DNA from: Eublepharis macularius
Lineage: Eukaryota; Chordata; Lepidosauria; Squamata; Eublepharidae
Length of the DNA: 64,000 nt
Reading direction: 5' to 3'
NCBI RefSeq assembly: GCF_028583425.1
Contig: NC_072800.1
Span: 92,039,001-92,103,000, forward strand
Numbering within the stretch: position 1 is the first letter of the stretch; every line of letters begins with the position of its first letter. The position numbers were made by a program, and so were the translations under genes. The notes under the pieces are model-generated. The model did not search any database. It was given only the letters and a program-made list of their open reading frames with translations, and was not told the origin of the DNA. Positions 21,197 to 35,400 of the stretch are shown piece by piece.

Positions 21197-24100
21197 GTAA
21201 GAAAAGGGGCTCTGGCGTGGAAACACCACCTTGCTTCTCTGTGCTAGGCGAAGGCAAGGCGTGGCAGGTCCAGAGTCATTTTGAACCTTTCGCGTTGGGC
21301 ATTCAGGACACAAAGCAGTGGCTCGGTCAAACCGGCTCACCCTTCTGGGATGCCTGAAGTGGGATTTTTTTTTAAAAAAAATGGGGAGGCTACCATCTGT
21401 CTGGTTTTTGCAAATTAATCTTCTAGCCCTCATGGCTCAGCCATGCAAGAAAGCGTGCAGGATTGAACGAGGGAAAGCCATCCATTTTTGCAGATAGAAA
21501 GTAGCTGGCAAGTCTGAAAGGGATAACATGTTCTCTTACAGGTTTGGGGGTCATGTTTTTAAAGGTCCTCCTGCTCAGAGAGGCCAATGTCAATGGCAGA
21601 GGTGACATCAGTCATGGTAGGAGGCGGGCAGCTGAATGAGCCTTGGACCACCGATTCCCAGGAAAGTGTTAACGCAATAGCCAGAAATAAAACTGGAACA
21701 GTCTTGTGCAGTGGTTAGAGCACTAGCCTGGGATCTGGAACACCTGTCTTCCAATTTCCATCCTGCCATGATCCTCATTGGGTGACCTTGGGCCAGTCTC
21801 AGCCTAGCCTACCTTATAAGGTTGTTGTGAGGAAGGATAATTAGGGGGTGCAGTATCTGCTTGGTGTCCAGGAGGTCCCAAGTTCTATCCCCAGCATTTC
21901 CAGGTAAAAGAGTCAAGTGGGAGGTGGTATGAAAGACCCTCTGCCGGAGAGCAGCTGCCAATCAGAGCAGACAATACTGGTCTTGATAGACGGAGGGTCC
22001 GAAATGTAGCTTCACGTTGGACTGGCCCAGGGTAAAGTGTGGGCGGGGGCGTCTCACGTGCAAAACAAGATAAAAGTCAGTGAGAGCAATACGGGCTTAA
22101 GCGTGGCACATTTTAAAGTTCAGAATTTTTTAATGCCTTTATCCCAAACACTTTCCTTAAAAGCAAGAAACGCGTTCTGCAAATGGCCCCTTTGTCGTCC
22201 TGCGGTGCTCAGATATATCTACAGGAGGATCCCCCACCCCCCACCCCCGAATCTCTTAAGCATCATAAAGGTGATCAAGATTCTGAAAAATCCACCCTGA
22301 GCCAGGCAAAGTCAGAGGTGGAGAGATCAGGGCAGACCAAAGCCTCTCATTCCCCAAGCCCTACAATGGGAACGCTCCAGACACTACCAGTTTGTGGAGA
22401 TTTATTGTTTGGGGGCATGCCTCTCCCCTTTGACATTTTTTTTCAAAACCAAGCAAATTGTATTCTGCAAACAAGATCTTGTTCTTCAAATGGAACCTGG
22501 CATATCACAGGTTAAAAAGCCTCAGGTGAGGCAGTACTAGGGTTACCAGCTCCAAGTTGGGAAATTTCTGGAGATTTGGGAGGTGAAAGCTGGAGAAACC
22601 TGGAGAAAGTGGGGTTTGGGGAGGGAAAGCACCTTGGCATGGCATAATTCCATAGAGTCCATCCTCCAAAAGTAGCCATTTTCTCCAGGGGAACCGATCC
22701 CTGTGGCCTGAAAACAAGTTGTAATTCCGGGAGATCTCCAGCCACTACCTGGAGGCTGGCAACCGTAGGCAGTACCTTCATTGGCCCCACCCTAGAAATA
22801 GCCTCAGTGCACACCAATGTTGGAGGGATAGCTGCAGGAACCCGCCCAAAAAGCCAGCAGCCTCAGTGCAGACTGTAAGACGGCTCCAAATTGTAGCAGA
22901 GGGGAGAAGAAACCATCTCACTCAGAGCACCTAAAAATCCAGCAGCCGTACCCGAAATTAAAACAGGCCCTACAGTACAGGTTTAACTATATTTGCCGGC
23001 TGAAAATTGTAAGCTTTCAAATTTTTCTCATCAAAAATAAGCTCAATAGATGGGTTTCGTTTTCTGCTCTGCTTTATCATAACTCCGCCCTCTGTGACTG
23101 GCAAAAAGGGCAGTCAATGAACTTCCTGCCAAAATGGGGATTGGAACCCAGAACCTAGTCCAACCACATTGAGGACTTTTTAACAAAGAAAGAGCAAGCA
23201 GAGATGCTACACCAACTCCTGCTTGCTACTCAGCTTGTAAATATACAAGAACCCCCACAGAAATAAAGACTAGAGTTACAGGACGGACAATACCCTATTC
23301 AAAGACACCCCTAAATCTGGTTGTCCCCAACAATACATGCTCCTGTGCCTTCTGAACCATTCCAGAATCAGCTAAACTGCCCTCATCCTCTTTAGGCTTC
23401 ACACAATACATAATGAATTTGCAGAACTCCCTGCCACGAAATGCCACGATGTCCATGGGCTTAGATGACTTTTACATGGGATTAAACATATTCATGGAGG
23501 AGGAAAGATCTATCAACAGCCGTTGGCCAGGATGGGTCAATGGAACCTCCATGTGAAGAGACAGTATACCTCTGAATCGCAGAGCCAGGGAGGTGGTACA
23601 GAATGCTTCAGCCTTCCCCCCTTCTTGGGTGGGCTTCCTAAACAACACCGGGTTAGCCACTGTGGAATTGGAGGGCCCTTTGGTCTAATCTAGCAGGGTC
23701 TAATCAACCCTTGTACTGTTATCTCCCATGGGGATAACAGTACAAGGCTTGCTAGCCTAGTCCTCATCCCAAGACTCAAGAGTTGACCAACCTCCAGTTT
23801 CCCCCACTCAAACATGTCTACATGCAGAAGCTGAAGAAAATATTAACAACAACAATAATAGCAATACCGCTGTTCTAGACAGATTAGTGGGTTCTCATTT
23901 TGTTTATTAGATGCTCACTCACCCCAATACCAGAAATCTCGCTAAGAATAATTACCTCCTCCCTTTTATAGAAGGCATGAATTGCAGAGAGGAAGAGAGA
24001 GATTTGGGGCATTTTCAGACAGGTGGGTTTTTAAAAGGTTGCACAGTATTGCTGCAACAGACATAGGCGCTCCCCATGAAAGGCTAGCATTCCTCCAAAG

Positions 24101-26315
24101 GACAAGCAAGAGGGGAATGTGTTTCCCTTCATTCGCTGCTTATGGGCTTCCTCAGAGTATCTGAACCAGTAATTATTTGGAAACATTTATGGCTAAAAAA
24201 ATCAGGACAGACACACAAAGCTTCCACATACAGGGAACATGAGAAAAGCTTGCTGGATCACACCATTAGCTCAGCATAGGTAAAAAGGTAACGGTACTCC
24301 CCTGTGCAAGCACCGAGTCATTACTGACCCATGGGGGATGTCGCATCACAACATTTTCTTGGCAGACTTTTTTACAGGGTGGTTTGTCATTGCCTTCCCC
24401 AAATTACCTTTAGCTCAGCATACTGATTCACAAATTAGGGTTGCCAATTTCCAGGTGGGGCCTAGAGATCTCTTGGCTCTACAACTGATCTCCAGACTGC
24501 AGAGATCAGCTCCTCTGGAGGAAGCATCAACACTGGAGGGTGGACTATATGGCATCACACCCCTGCTGACCCCTGCCCACCCCCGATCTCCACCCGTCCC
24601 AGACTCCACCCTCAAATTTCCAGGAACTGACTGTTCTCAGAGCAATCAACCTGTTGCCCTAAAAGGCCAAATGGTATAGAAGCAAAGATCTTCCCCCTGG
24701 CATTTGTATTCAGAGGTCTGCAGCCCCTGTATATGGAGAAGAAAAAGACATTGCATCCCAAATTTTGGGGAAACATAACAGCCGTCTACTACTCTACTCT
24801 TGAGCTTCTCTGAAAAGTGGCTATTATCTACTGCTGGAAACACATTTTGCTATGCCCATATACGAACTCCCAAATATTTATTTAAATAGCCTGCATCTGA
24901 ACTATTTTAATGATTTTTAAAGATTATTATTGATTTTATGGTTTTGATTGATTCACTGTGTTTTATGAAGGTTGTTAGCCACCCTGAGCCCATTTGTGAA
25001 TCAAAACAAATAAATAAATAATAAATAAATTTTTGGCCTAGATAATTTAATGCAGGATAGCAATTTGGGTATTCTTATGCCCAAAACCATTTCTTAAAAA
25101 ACCACACATTTTGCTACACTCAGCATTCGTCTTCATATTACAGCCCAGACAACCCTCGTAGAGTTACCTGCAGTATTTCCTTGTTCTCCAGCAAAATCTT
25201 GATGTGTTGCTTCTCAAGGTCATACATTCATTCTGCCTAAGTCGGCAAAGCGGCTTTTTAAAAAATGTTTCGCATCAGCTTCGCATCAAGCGTTTATTGG
25301 TGCATCCCACCCCTTTTAAGGCATAGCCCCGAGGTCTCAAGTCATTGGCTGGCTCAAAGGGTTAGAATTTAGGAAAGCAGGTTCGGCCCATTGATGGGAA
25401 GATGTAGCTATGCAGAAGTCCAAGTTCTGAAAGGCATAGTTTGATGGGGGGAAATTGTCATCAGAAGGAGGAGGGGAGGGGGAGAATTCTTCGAAAAGTC
25501 TGCTTACGGGAGAGCTTTACTGGGGTACTAGAGAGTTGCCAACCGCTAGGTACTGGTGAGAGATCTCCCAGAATTACAATGGATTTCCATAGAGATCAGC
25601 TCCTCTGGAGAAAATGGCTATTTTATAAGGTAGACGATTGCATTATATTCTCCCCAAACCCCACCCTCTCTAGGCTCCACCCCCAAAATCTCCAGGAATT
25701 TCACAACCTGGAGCTGACAACCCTAGAACTGTAGGATCTGATCCCCTTGTCTCTTTCCAAAACTGTGGTTTCAGGGCTGGTGATAGATATGCCACTTTTT
25801 ATTTACTGGGAGAGCTCCTATGCCTTTAATATGTAGATCTTTGGCAGAAACGTAAAAATACAGCTTTTCATCAGACTGAGAGGAGTTAGCCAAGTTAGTC
25901 TGTAGTTGCAAAATAATAGAGTCCAGTCGCACGTTTAAAACTAACCAACTTTATTGTAGCATAAGCTTTCGAGAACCACAGCTCTCTTTGTCAGATGCAT
26001 CTCACAAAGACAGCTGAGCTTCTCAAAGGCTTATGCTACAATAAAGTTGCATCTGACAAAGAGAGCGGTGCTTTTCGAAAGCTTTTGCTACAATAAAGTT
26101 GGTTAGCCTTAAAGGTGCTACTGGACTCTTTACTGTTTTCTCCAGATTGGGGAGGCAGTGGTGGGGAAAGATTCACAGACTGGGTTCTGTTGGTCCCAAA
26201 GCTGCTAAAATGGGGTGGGCAAATGTTTCCACCTGTGGGCATCTTCTAGATCTCTGCAGGTTCTTCCTGTTCCCAGGGCCTGCCAGAGCAGCTACACTTT
26301 AGAAAGCAGGTTTGC

Positions 26316-26382
<67 letters not shown>

Positions 26383-29369
26383 TGTCATTTATGTTCCACC
26401 TTTCTCACTGAGACTCAAGGTATATTATACCATGTGACAGTAATACAGTCAGTATCAAGGATAACAATGCCATAGGGTAAATAAACATAAGTTTACAAAG
26501 ACGTAGCATTAGCAAGAATCCAATACAGAGTTGAAGAAATGCTGAAACAGAACATAATTTTAGGGTTGACATAGGAGCACATATTTAAAGCAACAGGCAA
26601 CATGGTGGTGAAGTCTATGGGTGAAGTCTGTGGTCCCTAACTCATTAGTGGAGCATCTGAGACCCCCTCCCTACAATACAAAAGCCTTTGTAATTCGGTT
26701 AATTCAGAATAATTCGGAATAATTCGGTTTTGCATCGTTTGCAGAAAGCTAGGCGAGCGGGAGCGAATCTTTTCCCATCATGTTACGGTATGGCAGGAGA
26801 AGCATGAACTTCTTCCTTTCAGGCCGTCGTTAAAGGCAAAGGAGTATAGACAAGGGGGGAGAGTTGGCAACTTGACTGGCTGCAATCCAACGGCAAAGCT
26901 CTTCTCTCACCGTGGTATCTTGCGGAATGTGTCAACAACTTGTCGTCTGCAGACACTTACTAAGGGTGCTGGAACCATCCTAAAACTCAAGGGCACAACC
27001 GCACTTATCAGCCAAAAAGTCATTTGTGCACACCTTAGCTTAGTCAGAAGCTTGAGAGGCATGCAATTATTTTCTCTCATTGCCTTCCACCTCCCCCATT
27101 TTGCAATGTTTTGTTAAGAACAGTGGCCTACCTTGCAGGGCTGTTGTAGTAAGGGTTCGTAAGATGAAATATCTAAACCTCTTTTAGCACTTGGGAAAAG
27201 TGCTATATGTTGAAGACGATATTGCTTATCTAACCAGGTCTCTCTTCAGGTGCCATCATACAAATGGCCAAAATCAACAACTGCTTCTATATGTACTTTC
27301 TCTGTTGTGGCCCCCTCCTTATTAGGTCAGGAAGGCTCCTACTGTCTTGGCTTTCTGGAAACTATGCAAAACTGAGTTATTCAAGATGCTTTTTTTACTT
27401 AGGTAATAGGGCTGTACTTTTAAGAAAGTTCAGAAAGATGCTTTGGTAAAGGAATAGGATCCACCCTGAGCCTGCTGGTGTGGGGAGGGTAGAATATAAA
27501 TAAATAAATAATAAATAAATAGAGACTGTGGACTCTACTACTGTGTATTGTCTGTTGCTGTAAGTGTGCTCCTACTGGGTAGTTCCCACGTGATTTAATA
27601 TGTCATGCTAAATTGCTTGTTTTGTTTCAGCTATGCTTCAGATTTCTGCAGTCCACTCCCTATTATGATGTTTGTTGGATACCCCGTCCTCTTGATCACA
27701 CTTGACTTACACTATGTAAACTGCCTTGCGTCTCAGTGAGAAAAGCAGACTATAAATGTCAGAAATAAATAATGCTTGGGGAGTGGATTCAGGATAGACA
27801 AAAAGGGAGCCCTGCTTTGCACAGTGTATATTTAACATGTGGAACTCATTGCCACAGGATACGGTGCAGGCCAGTACAACAACAACAACAACAACAACAT
27901 TCGATTTATATACCACCCTTCAGGACAACTTAACCCCCACTCAGAGTGGTTTACAAAGTATGCTATTATTATCCCCACAACAACAATCACCCTTTGAGGT
28001 GGGTGGAGTTGAGAGAGTTCTGGAGAGCTGAGACTGACTCAAGGTGACCCAGCTGGCTTCAAGCGGAGGAGTGGGGAATCAAACCGAGTTCTCCAGGTTA
28101 GAGTCCTGCTTAGGGTTGCCAGCTCCAAGTTGGGAAATTCCTGGAGATTTTGAGGGTGGAGCCTGGAGAAGGTGACATTCGAGGAGGGGAAGGACCACAA
28201 CAGGGTATATAATGTCACAGAGTCCACCTTCCAAAGCAGTCATTTTCTCCAGGGGAACTGATCTCTATGGCGTGGAGATCAGTTGTAATCCCTGGAGATC
28301 TCCAGTCACCACCTGGATGCTGGCAACCCTACTCCTGCCACTTTTAACCACTACACCAAAATGACTTTCAGTAGCAAGCATGGGGGAAAGATCTATTATC
28401 AACATTACGTAAGGTTGCCTGCTGGCCGGAAAGAAAATGTCCTGCTCCTTTACTAGAGTTGTAATATGGAGAAATCTGCAGCTAAGCTTTGTCAAGGCAG
28501 GAAATAACATCCCCCGATTATTACAGCTGATCACACTGATATTCAAGGCTCAGCAAGGAGGCCCAGTTTAAAGGCTGGCACAGGGACAGAGGGGGGATAC
28601 AGTCAAAGGTTGCCAGCTGAGCAGGAAACTAAATGTGCCTGCACTTGTCCCTTTTGTGGGTCCTGTTGCACTGACTGGCCTGCAGCTCGGTGTGGAGAGA
28701 AACTCGATCCCTGCTAATGGCCGGAGATGAAGGGCCAAGCTACACATGACGAATGACACTTGAAAGGCAAGTGTATTTCTCCCTGTTCACTTGCCCTCCA
28801 CTCAATCCACTTGCCGTTCAAGTGTCATTCGTCATGTGTAGCTTGGCCCGAAGTCTGCTGTTGACACAGCCACAGGGGCTGGTTCTAAATTCAAGGTTCT
28901 GATATTGACCTATAAGGCCCTGTGCGGACTGGGACCAGTGTATCTACGGGACCGTCTCTCCCCATATATTCCCCGGAGGATACTCCAATCGGGACAAACA
29001 GCTGTTGGTGGTCCCTGGAGGCCCAAGGAGGCCTGCCTAGCCTCAACTAGAGCCAGGGCCTTTTCGGTCCTGGCTCCCACCTGGTGGAACGCTCTGTCTG
29101 CTGAAATCAGGGCCCGGCAGGACCTACTATCCTTCCGCCAGGCCTGCAAGACAGAGTTGTTCCGCCAGGCATATGGCTGAGGCTGGGCCTCCGCCGGCCT
29201 GGAAAAAAGGGGTGTATAAAATCTTAACCCTCCTTGTGAAGTCTGTCCACCATCCTGTTTTAAATGTGTATTAATACACTGTTAATGTAGATGAATTTTT
29301 TATTGTATTTTAATATGTTGTTATCCGCCCTGAGCCCGCTTGCGGGGAGGGCGGAATAGAAATTTGAAA

Positions 29370-29428
<59 letters not shown>

Positions 29429-32400
29429 AGTGGGCACCCCAATTTAGCTCACTCCGACAGAACGTGTTTCAGCCATTTGCAAGCAGCCCTGCTCTGTGAC
29501 TTGAGCTTTTCCGCCCATCTATATTCCGAGGGGAGGGAGATGGCTTGAAACAGAATCCCCCGAAAATGGAACATAAATGGACAGCGGCAGCGGGAGGCAG
29601 CTCTGTGAATGCAAGAAGAGGAGCAGCGACTGGGAGAGACGGAAACGGGTGCCCAAAGATGCATTACCAGTTTGCACACAACTGCCTGCCTCCTTATTTT
29701 CTTACAGCAGGACAAGGGCTGAGCTGTCATGGACCAAGAAAAACAGGCGGTTCAAGAGTCCGAATAACAGATGTCTCAGAACTGCTTAGGAAAGAAGCTG
29801 CTTGCCTGTGCAGCGGCTGCTTGAGTTTTAAAAACAAACAAGTAGGATTCTAGTCCTTGAGTAATTCCGCACACGTTGGATAATGCACTTCCAATCCTCT
29901 TTATAGATCATTTGGAATGGATTTTTTCATGTGCGGAACAAAAAAATCCACCTCAAACGATTGATAAAGTGCATTGAAAGTGCATTATCCAAGGTGTGCG
30001 GAATCACTACCTATCTAGGATTATCAGTTTTTAAACTGGTCCCTCATTCTGCCCCTTTAAACATCTGTTTGAGCTGCAGCAGTTATCAGGTGATGTAGTG
30101 TAATTAAGCCCCATGGCACAAAAAGCTTCAACTGCCCATTTTTACCCGTCTGTTAAAAGGACATGGATATTTTTTCCCCTGAGCAACCTGATTCTCATTG
30201 GACATGGAGGGCTATGTGTGGAAAAGTGCTTTTATTCATTTAGTTACTTGCTTATTTCATTTACAGTTTGGCTGGCTCGCTGAGACGCAAGGCAGATAAC
30301 AAACTGTAATGGGGTGGTAGCTGGAGATCTCTCAGAATGACAAGTGAGCTCCCAACTATAGAAATCATTTCCGCTGGAGAAAATGACAGCTGTGGAGGTT
30401 GGCATCACATCTGTGCTGAGCTCCCTGCCTTCCTTAACTCTGCCTTCCCCAGGCTTTGCCCCCAAATCTCCAGGAATGCCCCAAGCCAGAGTTGGCAACC
30501 TTATTTGCAAACCAAACGGGACCATAGATGAGCATTCTAAGCTCAGTTAGTTGATCTCGGGGTTTTCTCCAGGGCAACTGATCTCTGTAGCCTGGAGGAA
30601 ATCAGATGTAATTCCAGGAGAACTCCAGGCTTCACCTGGAGATTGGTAACCCTGGCTATAGCACAGGGTAGGATGCTATGGGTTTACATTGTAGTTTATG
30701 GGATTGGGGGTGGGTGAGAGGAATGGAGCCTGAAGGGCTATAGCAAGAAAAGACAATGGGGGGCATGACAGGGATATGGTAGAAGTTTAGAAAATGATGC
30801 CTGGTTTGGGGGAAGGGGAGATAACTTTCTCTCCTTTTTTGCTAAAACTTGTGAGCTCCCGATGCAGTGAATGAGCAGTCGATTCAAGATGGTCAAAAAG
30901 GAAGTACTTCAGCCCACAACACATATTTAGCTAGTGGAACTCACTGCCACAGGATGTGACAATGGACACCGGCTTAGATGGCTGAAATGGAAGAGGAGAG
31001 ATCTGTCATAGTTATTAGGCACGACGGCAGAATGGGGCCTCCGTGGCCGGGAGTGGTACACCTCTGGGAGGCAGCCACGGGGCAAAGCTTTGGCCTCTGT
31101 GCCCTGCTGGTAGGATGCTGGACTAGATGGATCTTTGATCGAATCCAGCTGGGGGGCGAGGTCCTTGCGTTCTCCTCCCAGCTGGCAGTGGCTCTTTAAG
31201 TTCTCTGCAGGGCCACAGGTTGTCTTCCTTACTAAAAGAGGCTGCCACGTAGCAATGCACAAGTTCAAAGCAGAGTTGCTTTTGAATTTCTCAATTGCCC
31301 CCCCTCCAAAAGCAAGGTTTTGCAGATTGTGCAACAAATGATTTTATGCACCATGCATCAAATTATGCAAATCAAACCTCCGTTCTGATTTTATTCGCCT
31401 TCTACCAAATATCTCCCATAAAAATATCCCACGTTTTGATAATCGCGTGCCTCCGTTGATCTGCATTATGCACTTGAGCGATTTTGCACATACATTGGAT
31501 GTATCGATACGATATCAATTGTATTCAAAGACCCTAAATGTTGCATAAACAGTACTGATGAACTGGGAGAGAAAAGCAGAGAACTGAAATTGCTGACAAA
31601 AATATTAATGGTAGCAAGGAGAAATGAAAAAGGGGAACACTTCCATATCCTTTTTCCAAAGAAATGATTGCAAAGTCTTATGATTTCCTCTTGAACAACA
31701 ATAACTAAAGGGAGGGAAATCTCCTATAACCCTGCTGCCCAGTCTGAATGTCTCTAGCTCCCCATATGACATATCTAGAGATAAGCAGAGAGGGGCAGTA
31801 TAGGAAAAAGCTCACTGATGCCATTTCAATGTGAAGCACATCAGAGGGTCCCAACTGCCAGGAATAGACGCTGCACCAGTGACCATAAAGTTGTCCACGC
31901 ATTGGCCCCCTCCCCCATTACTGTGTAAGCGCTATGCCCATGTTTGGACAAACGTGCAGGAGAGAACAATTATCTCGTTCATATGCACACCTTCGCCCTG
32001 TATATGCGCAAATGTTGAGGGCACTGAGCATTTTAATAGCTATGGTCTTTTAGCATCAGGAATGTGGGAAATAAAGGGTTTTTTTTAAAAACAGTGCTAT
32101 CCTTAACAGGTCTACTCAGGTCAATTCAGTGCAGCTTACTCTCAAGAAAGTGTTCGATGGATTGCACTGTTCAAAGACCCTCCTGCCAGACTCCCAGCCG
32201 TAGCAGATATAGGGGAATTTTTTCAGCATCCCATAAAGAATAATCTCCTTGGAGCCCAGGGGGTATCTTGGGCAGCAGAGCAGAGCTGAGCTGCTCAACT
32301 GTGCCGGGTTTGGACTACTTTCAGCGTGTGTGGTGGGGACGCAAGCCACCCCAGATTTGCTTGTTTTTAAACTGAAAACATACTGTTCTAAAAATAAAAA

Positions 32401-35400
32401 AATAAAGCTGGTGCATCAGAAATGGACGGGATAGTTTCTCAGAACAATTCTTGGGTAAGGCAGCACACCCACTGGCTCAACCACTGGGTTTGGAGGAAAG
32501 GTATCTTTCTCTGACTGGCTGCTTAACGTCCTTTTGGGTTTGTGGCCATACAGGGCATGTGCTCTGCCACTGAGCTGTGAGCCTGCCCTTCTGCCCCCCC
32601 CCCCCCAGAGTTCAGTTCAACCCACCAGCCTCCGCATTCAGGTTCCCGAAGAAAGCACTTAAATGCCATTCCACTCCACTCCACCCCACTCCACCCATTC
32701 CTTTCCTTATTACAAAATTCTGAGCTTTTTTTTAATGAGAGGCATTTTTCCTCTTCCTCTTAAATGTCCAGTTTTATATTCAAATTTGAAAAGGGTAAAC
32801 ATTCTTGCCCACTGCCCAGAAGAAAAATGTCCTGTCCTTAATGGACAGCAGTTTACCAGGTGATGTTATTTACCTCCATGCCAGAAAAACTCTCAGCCAC
32901 CCATTTGCACACAGTAAACCTCTATTAAAACGATAGGACCTTTTTCTCCAGGCCGGTTGGCAACCCTAATTATAATAGGTAAGTATGTATTTGATCCTCT
33001 GGCAAACTAAATCAATCTGTCCTGTTGCAAATGGGATATCAGCGGGGACTGAACAGGAATGCAAAACGTAGTAAGGGTTTGTTAAACTGAAATCCTGTTA
33101 ACTGCCCCCCCTACTTTCCCAAGCAAGCAACTAGTTATAAAGTTGGTGTTTCTTTGCCTGCAATGCACCTTTCTGGACAGCAGGTGGGGCTGCGTCCCTG
33201 AACATAGGAAAACCCTGGGATGGAAGTTGGGTTTGTTCTCTGTGGGCTCAGTTCTGGTTTTCACCCCTCCTGCTGAGGAGAAGACCTGAGGGGGAGCCCC
33301 AGCTTTCTTCAAAGAGTTTACCGGCTTTGAAGTTTGCTTTTTCAAAATTTAAAATGGGTGTGTGTGATTTTGCCTTTGCTAAGAGTTCAGAAAAACAGGG
33401 AGATGCGTAAGGCTGCAACAGTGCTGTGCTTAGCAGAGTCCACACCCTTAGAAGCCCAGGGACTTCAGTAGCTGAGGATGCCACTGCAAGGCTCATTGAA
33501 CAGGCCGCTGGTGACTGCAGAGATCCGTTTTCAGGAGGCTGCATTCATTCATGGCTTTGTGTTTCAGTTACTGAAATATTTATGGCCCACTTGTCTCCCT
33601 GAAGCGGACTTAGGACAACTTCTCTCTCAAATAAGCATTGGTGTGGGGCAGTGGTTAGATACCAGACTAGGGCCTAGGGTTGCCAACTCTAGGTTGGGAA
33701 ATTCCTGGAGATTTGGGGGTGCAACCAGGGGAAAGACCTTGGTGTGGCATAACACCATAGAGTCCTCCCTCCGAAGCAGCCATTTCTCCAGGGGAACTGA
33801 TCTCTTTAATCTGGAGATCAGTTGTAATTCCAGGCGCTATCCTGGCCCCAGCTGGAAGTAGGCAACCACGGGGAGGTCCAAGTTCAACTCTCCACTCAGC
33901 TATGAAGTTCAACTGGTGACTTTGGACCAGCCACTGTATCTGTCATAGACCCGTGCATGCATCAGGCAGGGTGAAATACCCGGCAGAAAGGGGAAAGAGG
34001 GCTGTTACAAAGACAGCCCGGGTGAGCCAGGAGGCATGTTGCAAGAGAGGTGTGTTTGGCAGAAAAAAAACTCTGGGAAGACAATTGTGGAATTGCAGCA
34101 GCAAAGGCGGAAGGAAGGGACAGAAGGTGGGATGGTACCAGCTGCCCCCAAATGTCCTGTCCCTTTAACAGAGGCTTAAGTGTGTAGAAAGGGGCAACTT
34201 AAGCTTTGCATGGTGTGAAGGTAAATAGCATCAATAACATCCCATCAAGCTTCTGTTAAAGGGACAGGCAAACCCAGACAGAAGAGGAATGCAAAGAGGG
34301 AGGCCATGGAAGGTTTTTGATATCAGAGGAAGGGTTTATTCATTTATTTAGTTGCCTTCATTTGTACCCAGCACGGATCCAAAAAGACTGACATCTTCCT
34401 CCTCTCCTCCGTTCTATCCTCACAACAACCCTGTGAGGTGGGCTACACTAAGAATGTGTGACTGGCCCAAAGTCACCTGGCACGCTTCCGTGGCAGAGTG
34501 GGATTCGAACCTGAGTCTCCCAGGTCCTTGTCCGACACGTTAACCCTCTACACCACACTGGCTGTCCAGCATTGTGGAGGCCCTTCGCCCTGAGTGCTGA
34601 GAAGTGACGAGAGAGGGGGGGAGTTGTTTGGGGTGGGTCAAGAGGGAGGGAGGGGCTGAGGTGTACCAGTGCAAGACCACCACCCAGTCCCCTCTCTCTT
34701 CTTCCTCCAGGCCACCACAGAACCGCCCAAAAAGAAGCCGGACCCTGTGACTTCGGAGACGGTCGTCATCTGGGGCTTGCGGCTGTGGCAAGTGGTGGGA
34801 ATCTTCGCCATATTTGTCCTCTCCATTAGTAAGTCCTGCTTATTAGTAAGTCCCGCTTCTCTGCCCCAAGGGCCCGTCTCTCGCTGTCTACTCTGCTGGC
34901 ACTGGTTAGTTTCCCCTCCTGCTAAAAGTCTCCCCCAACAGTTCCAACCCTTGTGGCTGCTTCAGAGTTTAAAGTCTCCTTAGGGGTAGACTTGGGGATA
35001 TTTTTCTGAATCGCATGCAGATCCATAACCAGAATTGCTCACTAGGTGGCGCTGCTGCTTTTCCAAAGAAGTGAATGAGGAAAGCAATGTTGAGTAGTGG
35101 GTAGAGCGTTTAGAGATTCTGGGAGACCTGGGTTTGAATCCCCTCTCTACAATGAAGCTTGCTGGGTGGCCTTGGACAAATCACATACAATCAACTTAAC
35201 CTACCTCAAAGGGTCACTGTGAGGATAAAACTGGGAAGTGGAACTCTTCTTGGAACTCCTTGGAAGATTTATTTATTTACTGACTTCATTTCTACCCCAG
35301 CTTTCTCTCTAGTGGGGCCACAAAGTGGCTTACAGTGTCCTTCCTCACTTCTCCATTTTATCCTTACAACAACCCTAAGAAGTAGGTTAGGCTGAGGGTG

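Larger units (their letters stand above)
21197..34710 (+). other. TMIE: TMIE intron 1
   Basis: A 13.5 kb phase-0 intron filled with SINEs, N, R, S118, CR1 and L2 pieces listed separately. Nothing beyond chance frames is seen in the unassigned parts, chiefly 22768-23394, 26581-27299, 28376-28731, 29431-29860, 31141-32520 and 32600-33639. Short segments near 32770-32960 and 30015-30200 belong to an uncharacterised repeat with inverted copies of a GTCCTGTCCCTTTAA-like word. Confidence 0.8.

Noticed and set aside
28905..29180. 91-codon plus-strand frame as a host gene
   Set aside because: It is the ORF2 end of an L2-like LINE followed by its tail and AAAT repeats.
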